Program-made: the position numbers and the translations under genes | Notes under the pieces: generated by a model | The model's input: the letters and a program-made list of their open reading frames with translations, nothing else | What the model was told of the DNA's origin: nothing | The model's database searches: none | Shown: positions 39,809 through 48,150 of the stretch, one piece after another | Position numbering within the stretch: the first letter of the stretch is position 1 | How the letters are laid out: the number at the start of each line of letters is the position of its first letter | NCBI GenBank assembly: GCA_016191875.1 | Contig: JACPVG010000017.1 | Coordinates: 1-55,889 of the forward strand | Source of the DNA: Chloroflexota bacterium | GTDB taxonomy: Bacteria > Chloroflexota > Anaerolineae > Anaerolineales > UBA11579 | Length of the DNA: 55,889 nucleotides | Reading direction: 5' to 3'

Positions 39809-42579
39809 GGCCGGGCCTCGCCGCCGCATTCCGCTGGCTGGCGCTGGCGGCCCTGTTGCTCAATGCCCTGGGCGGCCCCCCGGCGCGCGCCTACCAGGCG
39901 GACGACCCGGGTACCCGCGCCGCCGCTTTGCTGGAGGATCTCTCCCCGGAAGAACGCGTCGGCCAGCTATTTATCGTCTCGGTTGACGGTATTGACGCTT
40001 CCAGCCAGAGCCAGATCTACGACCTGATCGTCAATTACCACATCGGCGGCGTAGCCCTGGATACCGAGCACGATAATTTCACCGGCGAATCCAGCACCCT
40101 GGTGAATGCCTGGAGCCTCATTCAGGACCTCCAGCGCGCCGAATCGGCCTCCAGCACCCGCCCGCAGACCGACCCGGTGACCGCCGAACCCTTCACCCCG
40201 GCCTACATTCCTCTGTTCGTCGGCATCAGCCAGGACGGCGGCGGCGCGCCCTACGATGAGATCACCCGCGCCCTCACCCCCCTGCCCAGCCAGCTGGCCA
40301 TCGGCGCCACCTGGGACCCTGCCCTGGGCCAACGGGTGGGCGAAGTGCTCGGCCGCGAACTGCGCGCTCTGGGTTTCAATATGCTGTTCGGCCCTTCGCT
40401 GGACGTGCTGGAAGACCCCAACCCCGAACGGGCTGGCGACCTGGGCGTGCGCTCCTTTGGCGGCGACCCCTATTGGGTCGGGATCATGGGCCAGGCGTAC
40501 GTCTCCGGCTTGCACGCCGGCAGCGACGGCCGCCTGCTGGTGGTCGGCAAGCACTTCCCCGGCCATGGCGGCTCAGACCGCCCGCCGGAGGAAGAGGTCC
40601 CCACCATCCGCAAATCGCTGGAGCAGCTCACCCAGATCGAACTCGCGCCCTTCTTTGCCGTCACCGGCCAGGCCCCCGGCCCGGCCGAGCGGGTGGATGG
40701 GCTGCTGCTTTCCCACATCCGCTATCAGGGCTTTCAGGGCAACATCCGCGCCACCACCCGCCCGCTGAGTTTTGACCCCCAGGCCTTCGCCCTGGTGATG
40801 GCCCTGCCCGACTTCGCCAGCTGGCGCGCCGGGGGCGGCCTGATCGTGAGCGATGAACTGGGCTCGCGGGCGGTGCGCCGCTTCTACGACCCCACCGAAG
40901 CCACCTTCAATGGCCGCCTGGTAGCCCGCGACGCCCTGCTGGCCGGCAACGACCTGCTGGTGCTGGGCGATTTCAAATCCCACGACGCCGAAGATACGTA
41001 TACAACCATCCTGCGCGCCCTGGCCTTCTTCGCCCAGAAATACCGCGAAGACCCGGCCTTCGCCCAGCGCGTGGATGAAGCCGTCTTGCGCATCCTGACC
41101 GCCAAGTACCGCCTCTACCCGCTCTTCCGCCTGGACCAGGTGCTCACCCCGGTCAGCGGCCTGCAGGCCATCGGCCAATCCCAAGCGGTCTCGTTCGATG
41201 TCGCCCGCCAGGCGGTGACGCTTCTCAGCCCGGATGCCAGCGAACTGGCCGCCGCCCTGCCCAACCCGCCGGATGTGCTCCAGCGTATCGTGTTCATCAC
41301 CGATTCCTACGACGTCCAGCAATGCAGCGCCTGTGAACTGCGCCAGACCCCCACCGTGGATGCTCTCGCCCAGGTGGTATTGCGCTTGTACGGCCCGGAT
41401 GCCGGCAACCAGATCTCGCCTGCCAACCTGTTTTCGTTCACCTATCAGGACCTGATCAACACCCTGGACGGCGCAGAGGAGGGCCAGCGCCTGCTTTCCG
41501 AACTGCGCATCGCCCAATGGGTCGTGTTCGCCGCCCAGGATGTGAAGACCGACCGGCCGGCCTCTCAGGCCCTGCGGCGCTTCCTCTCCGAGCGTCCGGA
41601 CCTCCTGCAGGGCCGGCACGTCATCGTCTTCGCTTTTAACGCGCCCTACTATCTGGATGCCACGGATATCTCCAAACTGACCGCCTACTACAGCCTCTAC
41701 AGTAAACAGCCCCAGTTCCTGGAGATCGCCGCCCGCCTGCTGTTCCGGGAACTCCCGACCCCGGGCGCGTCTCCGGTCTCCGTGGAAGGCATCGGCTATA
41801 ACCTTATTACCGCCACTCTGCCGGATCCCAACCAGGTCATCAGCCTGGCGGTGAGCGTGGCCGGTGAGCAGATTCTCCCCACGCCCGAAGGTTCCGAGGC
41901 TGCCGCCCCGCTGGAGGTGCGCGTCGGCGAGACCATCACCCTTCTGACCGGCGTGATTCTCGACCGCAACGGCCACCGCGTCCCTGACAATACGCCGGTG
42001 ACCTTCGCGCTGAACACCATCACCGAGACCGCCACGCTCCAGCGCGAACTGAGCGCCACCACCCGCAATGGCATCGCCCAGATCTCATTCGCGGTTGAGA
42101 CCGGCGGCAGCCTTGAGATTCGCGTGTCCAGCGGTGAGCCGCCCGCCCGTTCGAATGTGGTGCAGTTCGACGTCAGCGGCCCCGGGGTTGCCGGGCCGAT
42201 CGTCGTCGAGACGACCAGCAGCGGCGAGACCCCTCCGGCGGTTGAGACCACGCCGGTTTCCGGCCCGCCGGATTCTCAGGCCGCCCCGCGCACGCAGGTC
42301 AACGCCGGCGACTGGATGCTGATGACGCTGGTGACCGCTTTCATCAGCCTGTTTGCCTATCAGGTCGGGGCGCTGGCAGGCCAGGTGCGCTGGGGCGTGC
42401 GCTGGGCCCTGCTGGCCCTGGCGGGCGGCGCGCTGGCGAACCTCTACCTGGCGTTCGACCTTCCAGGAACGGGCACGGTCATGGCGGTCTGGCAGGTGTG
42501 GGGCGTGGCGGTCATCGCCCTGCTGGGCGCCACGGCGGGCTGGGCCGGCGGCCTGCTGTGGCGCGCCCTCGAAGAGTAG
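39805..42579 (+). CDS. Exported family 3 glycoside hydrolase-like protein with Ig-like domain and C-terminal membrane helices
   Basis: 924 residues. A signal peptide (1-31, ending A-R-A), then a GH3/NagZ-like barrel (about 40-400) with G-K-H-F-P-G-H-G (K249) and V-S-D-E-L-G-S (D350, expected nucleophile). An alpha-beta region follows (about 430-660), then a bacterial Ig-like (Big_1/invasin type) domain (about 695-800; P-V-T-F-A-L-N), a Pro/Thr linker and three membrane helices at 835-924. The likely substrate is amino-sugar polymer at the outer face, such as peptidoglycan. The C-terminal anchor is unusual for NagZ. Confidence 0.85.
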   Translation: MRPGLAAAFRWLALAALLLNALGGPPARAYQADDPGTRAAALLEDLSPEERVGQLFIVSVDGIDASSQSQIYDLIVNYHIGGVALDTEHDNFTGESSTLVNAWSLIQDLQRAESASSTRPQTDPVTAEPFTPAYIPLFVGISQDGGGAPYDEITRALTPLPSQLAIGATWDPALGQRVGEVLGRELRALGFNMLFGPSLDVLEDPNPERAGDLGVRSFGGDPYWVGIMGQAYVSGLHAGSDGRLLVVGKHFPGHGGSDRPPEEEVPTIRKSLEQLTQIELAPFFAVTGQAPGPAERVDGLLLSHIRYQGFQGNIRATTRPLSFDPQAFALVMALPDFASWRAGGGLIVSDELGSRAVRRFYDPTEATFNGRLVARDALLAGNDLLVLGDFKSHDAEDTYTTILRALAFFAQKYREDPAFAQRVDEAVLRILTAKYRLYPLFRLDQVLTPVSGLQAIGQSQAVSFDVARQAVTLLSPDASELAAALPNPPDVLQRIVFITDSYDVQQCSACELRQTPTVDALAQVVLRLYGPDAGNQISPANLFSFTYQDLINTLDGAEEGQRLLSELRIAQWVVFAAQDVKTDRPASQALRRFLSERPDLLQGRHVIVFAFNAPYYLDATDISKLTAYYSLYSKQPQFLEIAARLLFRELPTPGASPVSVEGIGYNLITATLPDPNQVISLAVSVAGEQILPTPEGSEAAAPLEVRVGETITLLTGVILDRNGHRVPDNTPVTFALNTITETATLQRELSATTRNGIAQISFAVETGGSLEIRVSSGEPPARSNVVQFDVSGPGVAGPIVVETTSSGETPPAVETTPVSGPPDSQAAPRTQVNAGDWMLMTLVTAFISLFAYQVGALAGQVRWGVRWALLALAGGALANLYLAFDLPGTGTVMAVWQVWGVAVIALLGATAGWAGGLLWRALEE

Positions 42580-42621
42580 CGGCTCAAATCAGACCTGGAA
42601 TGATAAACCGTAGCATAGCCC

Positions 42622-42648
42622 CTGGGGGGCGCTTCAGCGCCCCCCCAG
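42622..42648. terminator. Strong GC hairpin between convergent GH3 and kinase genes
   Basis: CTGGGGGGCGC and its near-perfect complement around a TTCA loop. It overlaps the last codons of the kinase gene. No T-run follows on either strand. Confidence 0.5.
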
Positions 42649-43620
42649 CGAGGCAATCAGGCTGAAAAGCAGCAACCCCATCGAGAGCCACAGCAAATTG
42701 CGCTCGACCCGTGAATTGATGATGTCGATCAGTTTGGGCGGCGGCATGGCGCGGCGCGGCTGGGTATTCGGGTTCCAATCGCCCAGCAGCGCCTCTTTTA
42801 GTTCAAGTATTGAACCGGGCCGGTCGTCCGGGTGCAGGCTCATCGCCCACAGCACAGCCCGCTGGGTGCGCGGGCTGAGTTCCGGGTTGTACTGCTGGAG
42901 CGCCGCCAGCCCTTCCGGATTCAGGAAACGCTCGCGCGCCTCCATCGGCGGTTCGTTGGTCAGCAGGTGATACAGCGTCGCCCCAAACGCATAGACGTCG
43001 CTGCGCACATCGGTGTGGCCCGTGTCGCCGCCGTACTGTTCCAGCGGGGTATACAAGGCTGTGCCGCGCCCCTGCACAATGGTGATGGTGGCATCGCCCG
43101 GCGCCAGGATCTTCACCAGGCCGAAATCCACCAGTTTCACCACCCCGTTGGGGGTGAGTTTCAGGTTGCTCGGCTTGATGTCGCGGTGCAGGATCGGCGG
43201 CTCCTGGCTGTGCAGGTAACCGAGCGCGTCGGCCAGCTGCCCGGCCCACGCCAGCACTTCGCGCTCGGCCAGGAACTCGCCGCGCTGGCGCGCCTCGGCC
43301 ATCAGCGTGCGCAGGTCCTTGCCCGGCACAAAATCCATCACCAGGTAGTCGCGCTCGGCTTCGGAGAAGATGTCGGAGACTTTGGGCAGGTTGGGGTGGT
43401 CCAGCCGCGCCAGGATGTTCGCCTCGCGCTGGAACTGGTCGCGGGTTTGCTTGAGCGTTTCGGGCGGGAGGGAGGGGTCCAGCCGCACTTCCTTGACGGC
43501 GCACAGGCGGCCTTCCAGCCGCAGGTCTTCGGCCTGGTAGATGCTCCCCATTCCGCCCTGGCTGATGAAGCGCAGAATCTTATAGCGCTCGCGGAGAGTG
43601 TCTCCGCCTTTCAGGGACAT
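42634..43620 (-). CDS. Serine/threonine protein kinase with C-terminal membrane helix
   Basis: 328 residues. Kinase domain (about 12-270): G-Q/G-G-M-G-S-I-Y glycine loop, A-V-K-E-V (ATP lysine), L-H-R-D-I-K-P-S-N catalytic loop, V-D-F-G-L-V metal motif and T-P-L-E-Q-Y. One membrane helix ends the protein (about 306-323) with almost nothing outside. It is a cytoplasmic membrane-tethered Hanks-type kinase. The FHA protein encoded divergently 340 bases away is a natural candidate phospho-reader. Confidence 0.95.
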   Translation of the reverse strand: MSLKGGDTLRERYKILRFISQGGMGSIYQAEDLRLEGRLCAVKEVRLDPSLPPETLKQTRDQFQREANILARLDHPNLPKVSDIFSEAERDYLVMDFVPGKDLRTLMAEARQRGEFLAEREVLAWAGQLADALGYLHSQEPPILHRDIKPSNLKLTPNGVVKLVDFGLVKILAPGDATITIVQGRGTALYTPLEQYGGDTGHTDVRSDVYAFGATLYHLLTNEPPMEARERFLNPEGLAALQQYNPELSPRTQRAVLWAMSLHPDDRPGSILELKEALLGDWNPNTQPRRAMPPPKLIDIINSRVERNLLWLSMGLLLFSLIASLGGR

Positions 43621-43741
43621 GGGCGTTGTCTCTTCTTCCTCTGCCGGACGTGGCGTCGTCCGGCCCTCAACGTTGATTATACCTGCATGAGTGACTCTCC
43701 TCAGGCGCGGCTCCGGCAGCCCTCCACGGCGCGGGTTTGGT

Positions 43742-43747
43742 ATTATA
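43742..43747 (-). promoter_or_regulatory. -10 element of the Ser/Thr kinase gene
   Basis: TATAAT on the minus strand, about 122 bases before the kinase start and 21 bases from the A-B repeat copy 6. No good -35. Confidence 0.4.
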
Positions 43748-43767
43748 CTAACCGGACTTGGCCGCCT

Positions 43768-43903
43768 AAGTAGTCCACCGAAAGTTTTTAGACAAGGGCG
43801 CCCTCAAGTTCTGGCCTGTTCGCTCTCGGAGAACCTCCAGGACTACTTTTAATAGTTGGCCGTTTGGGCGCACTGCTATTTCTAATCACTTACGGCCAAC
43901 TAC
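43768..43903 (+). repeat. A-B two-hairpin repeat, copy 6 (complete)
   Basis: Module A AAGTAGTCCACCGAAAG to CCAGGACTACTT (43768-43848). Module B AGTTGGCCGTTTGGG to TTACGGCCAACTAC (43854-43903). It lies between the divergent kinase and FHA genes and makes up most of that 338-base gap; it is 56 bases from the FHA start. Confidence 0.85.
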
Positions 43904-43958
43904 GTAACAGTTATGCAAGGTCGGGATACCGGCGGCGATTTGCATTAAGGAGCTGGAG

Positions 43959-44624
43959 ATGCAGCATCCAGAGGAGAACCCCCTATTCATCGCGCAAGCC
44001 GGCCCGCTGGAAGGCCAGCGCTGGGCCATCCGCGACTCGCTCCTGATCGGCCGTGACCCGGATTGCGACATCATTGTGGTGACGCCTGACAAGCAGGTCT
44101 CGCGTCATCATGCCCGCCTGACCTGCACGTCGGAAGGGTTGGAACTGGCGGACCTCGACAGCAAGAACGGCACGCACGTCAACGGCCGTCGCATCGAGGT
44201 GCCGGTGCTCCTGGCCGACGGCGACACCGTCCAGGTGGCCCTCGCCCAGCAGTTCGTCTATCTGAGTTCGGACGCCACCGTGCCGCTGGAGTTGGGCGCG
44301 GCGGCCGCGCCGCTGGGCATGGGCCTCCTGCGCCTGGAGAAGCGCGCCCGGCGGGTGTGGATTGGCAACCGCGAGATCATCCCGCCGCTTTCGGTAGCCC
44401 AGTTCTCGATGCTCCAACTGCTCTACGAGGCCAGCGGCGAGGTCGTTTCGCGCAATCAGTTGATTCACTCGGTCTGGGGCGAAGACGAGGCTTACGATGT
44501 CTCCAACCAGGCGCTGGACGCCCTGGTGCGCCGCCTGCGCGACCGCCTGGCTGAAGTGGACGACGAGCACGAGTTCATCGTCACTGTGCGCGGCCACGGC
44601 CTGCGTTTGGAAAACCCCCGTTAA
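43959..44624 (+). CDS. FHA domain fused to an OmpR-type winged helix
   Basis: 221 residues. FHA domain (about 10-110): L-L-I-G-R-D-P-D-C-D-I, V-S-R-H-H-A-R-L and S-K-N-G-T-H-V-N-G, all phosphothreonine-binding residues present. A Trans_reg_C winged helix follows (about 125-220): L-S-V-A-Q-F-S-M-L-Q-L-L and V-R-G-H-G-L-R. There is no receiver domain; the phosphopeptide reader takes its place. It would act as a DNA-binding protein controlled by Ser/Thr kinase signalling, such as by the adjacent kinase. Confidence 0.93.
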   Translation: MQHPEENPLFIAQAGPLEGQRWAIRDSLLIGRDPDCDIIVVTPDKQVSRHHARLTCTSEGLELADLDSKNGTHVNGRRIEVPVLLADGDTVQVALAQQFVYLSSDATVPLELGAAAAPLGMGLLRLEKRARRVWIGNREIIPPLSVAQFSMLQLLYEASGEVVSRNQLIHSVWGEDEAYDVSNQALDALVRRLRDRLAEVDDEHEFIVTVRGHGLRLENPR

Positions 44625-44627
44625 CGA

Positions 44628-44662
44628 AAGAAAACCGATTTCTCAGAGAGACCGGTTTTCTT
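44628..44662. terminator. Bidirectional terminator between FHA and CpXC genes
   Basis: A perfect 10-bp stem AAGAAAACCG/CGGTTTTCTT with a 15-base loop, A-rich on one side and T-rich on the other, 3 bases after the FHA stop and 19 bases from the CpXC stop. Confidence 0.8.
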
Positions 44663-44680
44663 GGATGGACACGCCCGGCT

Positions 44681-46048
44681 CTACCCCCCGCTTTTCATCT
44701 TCGCCTGCATGCTGAAGCGCACCGCCTCGCGGTACACCTGGCGCGCCTTCTCCGCTAGTTCCTTGTTCTGCGAGTCGCCGTCCAACTGCATCACCACTCC
44801 GGTGAGCGCCTCCACGAACGCGTCGTCGATCTTGGCGGCGTTGTCCTGCATCAGTTTCAGGCGGGCGGCCTTATCCGGCGCGTCCAGCAGGCTTTGCAGC
44901 AGTTCGCCATCCGGCCCGGCCGCCGCCTGGCTGACCTCCTGCAGCGCGGCCACCACCTGCTCCAGCTTGGTGAGCCGGTCGTTGTCTTTGGACTCCTCGG
45001 CCGCACGGTAGGCGGCATCCAGCGCGGCGATGAAGAAATCGTCGATGGCTGGCAGGTTGGCGAGCGTGGCAGCCTTGATGTCATTTTGCAGCAGGAGGAT
45101 ATCCAGGTTCTTTTCCGCCGCCGCGCGCCGGGCGGCGGTCTGTTCGTCCACCTGGCGGGTGGCCTCCAGCAGTTGGGCGCGGATGCCCTCCAGCCGGGCC
45201 TTTTGGTCGCCGCTGGCGGCTTCGATTTTCTCGCTCAACAGTTGAAAGAACTGGTAATCCATTCCGCCGCGCGCCAGGCCGGCGTAGGCCTCGCGCTGGG
45301 TGTCGCTCGCGGCGGCCAGTACCAGCTCCAGCAGTTTTTCGCGCGTCAGGCTTTGCCCGGCGTCGCGCAGGCTCTTGACCGCCGCTTCGATCTCGTCGGC
45401 CCGCGCTTTGAGTTCCTTGCCGAAGGTGGTTTTTTCCACCAGCACGTTTTGCAAATTCGCCAGGGCCTGGGCCCCGCGCTGGTCGCCCTGCGCCAGGCTG
45501 GTCTCAACCAACTGGGTCAGCAACCTGAAGAAGTCGTTGTCGATGTGCGCGTCTTCTTCCTTCAGCACGACATCGAGCGATTCTTCATCGCTGATGGCCG
45601 CCAGCCGCTGCAAGAGACTCAGGCGCTGCTTCTGGGCGTCCAGCATCTCCTTGGTCACGCCCTCTTTCTCCAGCACGCGCTCCACCATCCCCTGCAGCGT
45701 GAGCGCCGCCTGGGGGCTGAACAGGTAGCCGCGCCGCTGTTCCTGCGGCAGGGCATTGACCACCTGCTGGATCAACCCGCCGATGACCCGTTCCTGCTCG
45801 TTGCGCGGCAGGTTCAACTGCGGCGGCACGAACGACATCAGCAGGTCATGGGCCGGGTCGTGATACAGCAGCGGCGACGCCAGCGTGCCGTGGTAGCCGC
45901 AGGCCGGGCAGGTGACAATGTTGAACTGGCCGGAGAGGAACCGTTGTTTGGCGCTCGGGTCCTGGGCCGCATCGAAGACCTGCTCGATCTCGGCGGCGAT
46001 GGGGGCGCGGCAATTGGGGCACGGAAGGCTGGTACGGACTTTGGGCAT
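44681..46048 (-). CDS. CpXC-domain protein with long helical body
   Basis: 455 residues, soluble. The N-terminus carries the CpXC zinc site: L-P-C-P-N-C and, later, V-T-C-P-A-C-G-Y. The rest (about 100-455) is charged and helical, much of it coiled coil (E-K-T-T-F-G-K-E-L-K-A-R-A-D-E-I-E). CpXC proteins are of unknown function. The ATG at 46048 follows GAGAGAG; an earlier ATG at 46078 is also in frame. Confidence 0.85.
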   Translation of the reverse strand: MPKVRTSLPCPNCRAPIAAEIEQVFDAAQDPSAKQRFLSGQFNIVTCPACGYHGTLASPLLYHDPAHDLLMSFVPPQLNLPRNEQERVIGGLIQQVVNALPQEQRRGYLFSPQAALTLQGMVERVLEKEGVTKEMLDAQKQRLSLLQRLAAISDEESLDVVLKEEDAHIDNDFFRLLTQLVETSLAQGDQRGAQALANLQNVLVEKTTFGKELKARADEIEAAVKSLRDAGQSLTREKLLELVLAAASDTQREAYAGLARGGMDYQFFQLLSEKIEAASGDQKARLEGIRAQLLEATRQVDEQTAARRAAAEKNLDILLLQNDIKAATLANLPAIDDFFIAALDAAYRAAEESKDNDRLTKLEQVVAALQEVSQAAAGPDGELLQSLLDAPDKAARLKLMQDNAAKIDDAFVEALTGVVMQLDGDSQNKELAEKARQVYREAVRFSMQAKMKSGG

Positions 46049-46171
46049 GGCTCTCTCGGTTCTCAAAGCGAAGGGCAACCCTCCGCGGGATTTTCACAAG
46101 GGGCTATTGTAACGCAAGGACGGTCGCTGGGAAGTGGGAATGGCTCGGTTGCAAAGAGGCAAATCCTGTCA

Positions 46172-46185
46172 CCCTGAGCGAAGGG
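46172..46185. repeat. CCCTGAGCGAAGGG hairpin
   Basis: A short CCCT...AGGG hairpin in the gap between two minus-strand genes. A related CCCTGAACGCAGTGAAGGG lies at 47989-48007. Probably dispersed in the genome. Confidence 0.4.
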
Positions 46186-46254
46186 TCGCGAGTCGGGGTC
46201 TCTTTCAGGTCTGGAAAAGGCCGCTGAACGGGACCCCTCGCCTGGCCCAGCGCA

Positions 46255-47820
46255 TTATTTCTCATCCGGCCGCGGCAGCGAGAAACACACCCGCGCGCCC
46301 TCCCGCACCGTCGGGTCCACCCAGATATTGCCCCGGTGGGCCTCGATGACCGCCCGCGCCAGGTACAGCCCCAGGCCCGCCCCGCTGGTCTTGCGCTGGG
46401 CGTCGTTGGCGCGGTAGAAGCGGTCGAACACATGCGGCAGGTCGCCGGCGGCGATGCCCTTGCCGTGGTCGCGCACGCACACCACCACCTGCTCCGGCCG
46501 CACGTCGCCGCTCACGCACACCTCTCCGCCCTCCGGAGAGTACTTGATGGCATTGCCGATCAGGTTGTACAGCACCTGCGAGATGCGCTCCTCGTCGGCC
46601 AGCACCACCGGGAAATCCTCCGGGAATTCAGTCTTGAGCGTGTGCTTACCCGTCTGAGTCTGGAAGCGTTCCACCAGCCGTTTCGCCAGCGCCGGCAGGG
46701 AGAGGTCGGCGGCGTTCAGCGCCAGCACGCCCGCTTCCAGACGTGTGGCATCCAGCAGGTTCTCGATCAATTCGGCCAGCCGGTCGGCCTCCTCCTCGAT
46801 CACCGCCAGGCTGTCTTCCACCACCTTGCGCTCCCAGCGGGCGTCCTCGCGCCGCAGGGTGCTCACGTAGCCCTTGATGAGCGCCACCGGCGTTTTCAGT
46901 TCGTGGCTGATGACCGATACGAACGTGCGCTTGAGGTCTTCCGCCTGGCGGAAATGGGTGATGTCGCGCGCCGAGGCGATGATGTTCAGCAACGTGCCAT
47001 CCTCGGAGTGCAGCGGCGCGTACGTGATGCCCACCGGCAGCCCGCCGCCATCCGGCTTCTGCAGGTCGCCTTCCACGTACAGCGTGGCCTGGGCCGATAG
47101 CGGCCAGCCGCCTGCCTCGGCCTTCTCCAGGGTGACGCCATGCGCCAGCTTGCTCCAGCGGATGACCTCATCGTGGTGGCGGCCGATGATCTCGTCCGCC
47201 GGCTGGCCCCACAGGCGCGCAAAGGCCGGGTTGACGTGTTCGATGGTGTGGTCCGTCTTCATGATCAGGATACCGTCGGCGGCCGAATCCAGCAGGGCTT
47301 CGGTGCGTTGCTTGGCCTGGCGCAACTGCGAGTACAGCTGGGCGTTGGAAACCGCCACCGCCGCCTGGTCGGCGAAACTCTGCAAGAGGGCGTAATCGTT
47401 TTCGGAGAAACCGCCCTTCGTACTGCGAAAGACAAAGATGACCCCGATGACCTGGTTGCGGGCGATGAGCGGCAGGCCCACGCCGGTGAGCAGCCCCAGG
47501 CTCACCTGCCGGGCGATCTGCTGCAGGATGCGGTTGACCTCCGGCAGTTCGAAGTGGGCCGGGTTCTGCGTCTCCGGCAATTGCGCCAGCAGCGCGTCCA
47601 GGTACTTCAGCAACTGGTCGCTGATGCCGTGCGAAACCGCCAGCCGCCAGCCGCCGTCCTCGCCGCGCAGGGCGATCAACCCGGCCTGCCCGGCCAGCAT
47701 CTCGGCGCTCAATTGCAGGATGCGCCGCAGCAGTTTGTCCTGGTCCAGTTCCTGGGTCAGGGCGCGGGCGATCTCCAGCAAGTAATCCCGCTGGCGGACG
47801 CGGAAATCTGGCAGCAACAT
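46255..47820 (-). CDS. GAF-PAS sensor histidine kinase
   Basis: 521 residues, soluble. GAF domain (about 15-165), PAS with PAC-type end (about 170-295), HisKA with S-H-E-L-K-T-P-V (H306), HATPase with N-L-I-G-N-A-I-K-Y, D-H-G-K-G-I, F-D-R-F-Y-R and G-A-G-L-G-L. Its H box and HATPase closely resemble those of the kinase at 20263. No response regulator is adjacent. AAGGAAAC precedes the ATG at 47820. An upstream extension of 46 codons is open but starts without a ribosome binding site. Confidence 0.92.
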   Translation of the reverse strand: MLLPDFRVRQRDYLLEIARALTQELDQDKLLRRILQLSAEMLAGQAGLIALRGEDGGWRLAVSHGISDQLLKYLDALLAQLPETQNPAHFELPEVNRILQQIARQVSLGLLTGVGLPLIARNQVIGVIFVFRSTKGGFSENDYALLQSFADQAAVAVSNAQLYSQLRQAKQRTEALLDSAADGILIMKTDHTIEHVNPAFARLWGQPADEIIGRHHDEVIRWSKLAHGVTLEKAEAGGWPLSAQATLYVEGDLQKPDGGGLPVGITYAPLHSEDGTLLNIIASARDITHFRQAEDLKRTFVSVISHELKTPVALIKGYVSTLRREDARWERKVVEDSLAVIEEEADRLAELIENLLDATRLEAGVLALNAADLSLPALAKRLVERFQTQTGKHTLKTEFPEDFPVVLADEERISQVLYNLIGNAIKYSPEGGEVCVSGDVRPEQVVVCVRDHGKGIAAGDLPHVFDRFYRANDAQRKTSGAGLGLYLARAVIEAHRGNIWVDPTVREGARVCFSLPRPDEK

Positions 47821-48150
47821 GTTTCCTTTGTACCATATCTGAACCGGGCGGAGTGTAGGAGGAGTGTCAACAAAGAGGTAATTGGTAACTGGTAATTGAC
47901 CCCTTGCAAGTTGCGCCGCCATGCAGGAACAGGAGATCTGAGCGCAGGGGCGGACCACCCGCCACAGGCGGTGTGCCTGGCCTGCCTGCCCTGAACGCAG
48001 TGAAGGGAGCGAAGAATCTACCGGTCGGTTGCGCGAATCAGCCGGGAGGGGAAGTTCCTTGCTGACAGGTCATCGCTTTGCGACAGCAGCGCGTCGCCCA
48101 GGTGATACTGCCACTCCTGCCCCTGCCGCAATTCCGTGGTTCTGGAGGGC
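47821..48150. other. Intergenic stretch between the GAF-PAS kinase and lysine transaminase genes
   Basis: About 330 bases without a gene. It holds a TAATTGGTAACTGGTAATTG iteration (47878-47899, the reverse of the TTACC type), a CCGCCACAGGCGG hairpin (about 47970-47983) and a CCCTGAAC...GTGAAGGG hairpin (47989-48007). I see no RNA gene and no clear terminator. Confidence 0.6.
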
